Part shown: one piece after another, positions 60,968-64,000 of the stretch
Position numbering within the stretch: position 1 is the stretch's first letter
How the letters are laid out: each line of letters begins with the position of its first letter
From: Streptomyces nigrescens
GTDB lineage: Bacteria > Actinomycetota > Actinomycetes > Streptomycetales > Streptomycetaceae
Length of the DNA: 64,000 nucleotides
Assembly (NCBI GenBank): GCA_024349765.1
Contig: AP026073.1
Span: forward strand, 6,386,001 to 6,450,000
Direction: 5' to 3'
Notes under the pieces: generated by a model
What the model saw: the letters and a program-made list of their open reading frames with translations, nothing else
Told to the model about the DNA's origin: nothing
Database searches by the model: none
Translations under genes and position numbers: made by a program

Positions 60968-61286
60968 GATTCCCGCCTGCTGGTTGCTCTCGTTGCCGCC
61001 AGGTGGTCTCCCGGGCGGCTCCCGGGGCCCTTCCGGGGGCCCACTCGACAACCTGCCACAGATTGCCGTCGGGCTCAGCCCGGTTTGCTGCTCCCCTGCG
61101 GCTGATGCCCTTCACCGACCCCCTGAATCCCCTGGGACTCTCCTCACAGGGGCTTCCTTCGCATCCAACCATGCCCGTCTCGGAGGCCGCTCATTACCCA
61201 TGGGTTCTGGCACTTCGGGCGGAATTCCGCAAGCGGAGGGAACCATGGGGCGGCACGGGGGCCGGGCCGCCCCGATGCGGTCCTTC
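60968..61286 (-). other. Upstream region of TPR gene
   Basis: No gene. It holds a hairpin CCCCTG (61129-61134) / CAGGGG (61147-61152) and a perfect 12-bp palindrome GCGGAATTCCGC (61219-61230) flanked by CCATGGGTTC and GGAACCATGG, an outer imperfect inverted repeat. This nested dyad could be an operator or the terminator of the HD gene. Confidence 0.45.
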
Positions 61287-62657
61287 TCACACCTCCCGGC
61301 CGCCGCGGGCGAGGACCCGGGCGAGCGCCTCGACCACGCGGGGCTCGTGGTCGTGCGCGGTGGCCAGCCGCAGCCGCTCCAGGGCGCGCAGCCGGCCGCC
61401 CGGCCCGCCGGCGCCGCCCGCCAGGTCGTCGTAGGCGTTGACGGTCCGGACGATACGCGCGGTGACCGGCTGGTCCGGGTACGGGTCGGCCTGCCGCTCG
61501 ACGATCGTCGCGACCTCGGCGGGCACCCCGGTCTGCCGGACGACGGCGCCGCCCAGCAGGGCGATCCGGCGCTGTTCGGCGGGCGGCAGCGGGGCGGTGG
61601 CACCGTCCGGCACCGGGTCCAGGAGGGAGAGCTGACCGATGTCGTGCATCAGCGCGGCGTACTCCAGCACGTCCAAGTCCGGTTCGGTCAGGCCCAGTTC
61701 GCGGCCCACCGCGCGGCTGAGCGCGGCCACCCGGCGGGCGTGGCCGTGCGGGGTGTACCCGGCGATCTCGGTGGCGCGGGCCAGCGAGGCGATGGTCTGG
61801 CGGTACGTCGCGCGCACCGCGGCGAACCGGCCGAAGGCGAGCTGGGTCAGCAGCAGCGGCAGACAGAACACCGGCAGCGCCCACAGGCCCACGACCGCGG
61901 TGGCGAGCGCGATCACCACGCCGGTGGCGCAGACGGCGGTGCCCATTCCGGGCAGCGCCCGCAACTCGTCGCGCAGCAGCGGCCCGTACGGCCAGCCGGT
62001 GCGGGCGTGCGCCAGGGTGGCGGCGAGCACCGCGTCACACAGCGTGGTCAACGCCAGCAGGCCGATCAGGAAGAACGGGTAGGCCGGCCCGTTCGCCACC
62101 CAGCTGCCCAAGGTGCCGGTGTTGTAGAGGGGTTGGAAGCAGGTGGCGGCGAATCCCGTGGTCAGCACCCGGCGGGCGAGCCGGTCCGGCGCGGTGCGCC
62201 GGCCGCGCGCGACCTGCGGGACGGCGCCGATCAGGGCGGCCGCCAGGACGACGGCCACGGTCTGCGGGACACCGTGCGTCGTCGGCCGGCCGCCCGCCTC
62301 GCCGAGCAGCGCGTACGCCAGCGCCCCGGCCGCGCCCAGCGGGGCCGCCGTGCGGTCGTCCGGCGCCCACCCCGGCCCGGTGGCGGGCGCGGGGCCGCAG
62401 GCGGCCAGCTCGCCGGCCGCGATCAGCACCCCGAAGGCCAGCGCGATCGCCGGCCGGTCGAGCCCGGCCCACAGGGTCTGTCCGAGGGACCAGCAGGCCA
62501 GCGCGGCGGCGGCGGTGTGGACGGCGGCGACGACGGCGCGGCCGCCGGGGTGGCGGGCGGCCGTCCGCGTGCCGTCCGGTACGGCGGTGGGCCGGCCGCC
62601 GGCCGCCGGGGGGCCGGTCCGCCGGGCATCCGGGGGTTCCGCACGGGCGCCGGTCAT
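61287..62657 (-). CDS. HD domain-containing integral membrane protein
   Basis: A 456-residue protein with seven or so N-terminal membrane helices (e.g. AVVAAVHTAAAALACWSL, AIALAFGVLIAAGELAA, FFLIGLLALTTLCDAVLAA) and a C-terminal HD phosphohydrolase domain: HGHARRVAALSRAVGRELGL and YAALMHDIGQLSLLDP (His-Asp pair). It lacks the GYP signature of its neighbour and its active site looks divergent. ATG overlaps the upstream gene's stop by 4 bp. Confidence 0.85.
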   Translation of the reverse strand: MTGARAEPPDARRTGPPAAGGRPTAVPDGTRTAARHPGGRAVVAAVHTAAAALACWSLGQTLWAGLDRPAIALAFGVLIAAGELAACGPAPATGPGWAPDDRTAAPLGAAGALAYALLGEAGGRPTTHGVPQTVAVVLAAALIGAVPQVARGRRTAPDRLARRVLTTGFAATCFQPLYNTGTLGSWVANGPAYPFFLIGLLALTTLCDAVLAATLAHARTGWPYGPLLRDELRALPGMGTAVCATGVVIALATAVVGLWALPVFCLPLLLTQLAFGRFAAVRATYRQTIASLARATEIAGYTPHGHARRVAALSRAVGRELGLTEPDLDVLEYAALMHDIGQLSLLDPVPDGATAPLPPAEQRRIALLGGAVVRQTGVPAEVATIVERQADPYPDQPVTARIVRTVNAYDDLAGGAGGPGGRLRALERLRLATAHDHEPRVVEALARVLARGGREV

Positions 62658-64000
62658 CGCGGACCACCGCCCCACCCGGCCGGCCCGGCGGCTCCGGGCA
62701 CCGGCTCGGGCACCGCGCCGGCCGGCCGGTCACCGCGGCCTTCCGGGGCGGGGCCCGCCGCGCGCCGGGCGTCCCCGGCACGGCCCTCCGCCCGCGAAGG
62801 CGTGACGTTTCCGCTCCGGGTCGCGCCCGGCCCGTCGTCGGCCGCGGTGACCAGGTCCGGGTCCCAGCCGTACCGGTGCAGCGCCGCCGCCAGCGCCCGC
62901 ACCATCCGCGGGTCGAACTGCGTGCCGGCGCATTTGCGCAGCTCGGCGACGGCCGCCGGCACCGGCCGGGCCCGGCGGTAGGACCGGGTGGAGGTCATCG
63001 CGTCGAAGGCGTCCGCCACCGCCACCACCCTGGCGAACTCCGGGATCTGGTGGCCGCGCAGACCGTACGGGTAGCCGCGCCCGTCCAGCCGCTCGTGGTG
63101 GTGCAGGATCGCCGCCCGCGCCTCCCCCAGGAAGCCGATGCCGCGGACGATCTCGTGCCCGTACTCCGGGTGCAGCTCGATCACCCGGCGCTCCTCCGGG
63201 GTCAGCGGCCCGTCCTTGCGCAACAGCCGGGTGGGTACGCCGAGTTTGCCGACGTCGTGCAGGATGCCGGCGAACCGGAGCACCTCGGTCCGGTCCTCCG
63301 CCATGCCCAGCTCGCGGGCGATCATCACCGAGGCGCGGCCGACCCGTTCGCCGTGCCCGCGGGTGTAGCGGTCCTTGATGTCCACGGCCTGGACGAGTGC
63401 CCGGATGGTGGCCTGGTGGGCGGCGCGTTCGCGGTGGCAGCGGTCGAAGACCCAGCACGAGAGGCACATCGGCAGCAGCACCAGCAGCGCCGCCGGCGGC
63501 CCGTACGAGCTGCGCCACAGGACGGCCATCATCAGCCCGGCCAGGCCGTGCACGAGGTACCGGGCCTGGCCGCGGGCGAGCGGCCCGCGCCAGGCGGTGC
63601 GTACCGGGTGTCGTTCGGCGGCGATCAGGATGCCGCCGTCCAGCGCCGCGAGCACCGCGCAGTAGACGGCCGCGGCGGCCAGGGCCGGCAGCAGCAGGAG
63701 GGGGAACCGCGGGGCGGACAGCGCGGGGTGGCCCAGGGCCCGGAAGGCCGCGGCGGCCGCACCGCAGGCGAGGGCCTGCTCGGCGGCGTGCCAGATCCGG
63801 CGGGCGGTGGCCGCCCGGAACCGGACCGGGGCGAGCAGTGCCCCGGGGACGGCGGCCAGCGCGGCCAGCGGCGGCAGCAGCAGGAAGACGCCGGCGAGGA
63901 CCAGGGGGCCGGTCCAGCCCGTACCGCCGACGGACCGCGTCCGTTCGGGCAGCCGGCGGCCCAGGAGCGGGCAGCGCGGGATCCGTTCGCACAGTGCGTA
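62654..64000 (-). CDS. HD-GYP domain membrane protein (partial; runs off right edge)
   Basis: The frame is open to the window end (>448 codons), so the N terminus is missing. The visible N-terminal part is hydrophobic with about 5 helices (GVFLLLPPLAALAAV, RFPLLLLPALAAAAVYCAVL). The HD-GYP domain shows HGERVGRASVMIARELGM, FAGILHDVGKLGVPTRLL (HD), HPEYGHEIV and HHERLDGRGYPYGL (GYP). Such domains hydrolyse cyclic-di-GMP or related dinucleotides. Co-transcribed with the downstream HD protein (ATGA overlap). Confidence 0.9.
   Translation of the reverse strand, partial: YALCERIPRCPLLGRRLPERTRSVGGTGWTGPLVLAGVFLLLPPLAALAAVPGALLAPVRFRAATARRIWHAAEQALACGAAAAAFRALGHPALSAPRFPLLLLPALAAAAVYCAVLAALDGGILIAAERHPVRTAWRGPLARGQARYLVHGLAGLMMAVLWRSSYGPPAALLVLLPMCLSCWVFDRCHRERAAHQATIRALVQAVDIKDRYTRGHGERVGRASVMIARELGMAEDRTEVLRFAGILHDVGKLGVPTRLLRKDGPLTPEERRVIELHPEYGHEIVRGIGFLGEARAAILHHHERLDGRGYPYGLRGHQIPEFARVVAVADAFDAMTSTRSYRRARPVPAAVAELRKCAGTQFDPRMVRALAAALHRYGWDPDLVTAADDGPGATRSGNVTPSRAEGRAGDARRAAGPAPEGRGDRPAGAVPEPVPGAAGPAGWGGGPR

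Noticed and set aside
1-64000. tRNA, rRNA, insertion sequences or integrases
   Set aside because: I looked for tRNA-like cloverleaves with CCA-adjacent acceptor stems, transposase DDE motifs and recombinase motifs and found none that I could support.

Overview
This is a high-GC actinobacterial chromosome segment, almost certainly Streptomyces. Many signs agree: near-universal G/C at third codon positions, many GTG starts and GTGA/ATGA overlaps, a WhiB-like protein (wblE), the DasR/DasABC chitin regulon, a SigH-type stress sigma factor, nickel superoxide dismutase with its maturation protease, snapalysin with a divergent LysR gene, and a class I ribonucleotide reductase operon behind a cobalamin riboswitch. 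From about 10 kb to 59 kb, gene content and order resemble the S. coelicolor SCO5225-SCO5261 core region as I remember it, with accessory insertions (mainly 19.4-36.3 kb). The two edge genes (1-680 and 62654-64000) are cut by the window.

Layout. 1-4.7 kb (minus): a four-gene NTP-dependent conflict module: Trypco1/CU044_2847 protein, trypsin with a VMAP-like C terminus, MoxR AAA+ ATPase, and a SAV_2336-type protein with a vWA MIDAS motif. 4.8-8.5 kb: DUF6104, a DUF4097-PadR pair and a SalK-type protein. 8.5-19.4 kb: MDR oxidoreductase, malic enzyme, a polar amino-acid ABC transporter, methyltransferase, CGNR protein, sodX/sodN, and LysR/snpA. 19.4-36.8 kb: an accessory block of transporters (CynX-type, CorA, DHA2, CopA, NhaP), regulators and small enzymes. 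37-41 kb: anti-sigma factor/sigH, a lipid-kinase-like protein and wblE. 41-51 kb: PdtaS-like kinase, a probable scr5239-type sRNA, SDR, nagB, dasD-dasC-dasB-dasA and dasR. 51-59 kb: DUF3311/MctP-type symporter, B12 riboswitch-nrdA-nrdB, class A PBP. 59-64 kb (minus): peptide deformylase, a TPR protein and two HD/HD-GYP proteins.

How parts work together. DasA-DasB-DasC import chito-oligosaccharide, DasD trims it to GlcNAc and NagB deaminates glucosamine-6-P. DasR controls these through dre operators, visible before nagB and dasA. A further good dre sits between the sensor kinase and the SDR gene, over a promoter for a small RNA. The amino-acid transporter, deformylase, RNR and SigH loci are housekeeping or stress functions. 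The conflict module at the left edge is the clearest unusual biological system.

Non-coding structure. Three convergent intergenic gaps (8.5, 21.9 and 38.6 kb) carry dispersed repeats. One family has an 18-bp hairpin whose stem differs between copies while staying perfectly paired, followed by 59-bp tandem units. The other is a 78-bp element with two copies. A four-unit 16-bp tandem array lies across the dasD stop codon, and dasB has a 24-bp repeat expansion in its coding sequence. No tRNA, rRNA, CRISPR array, transposase or phage module was seen.
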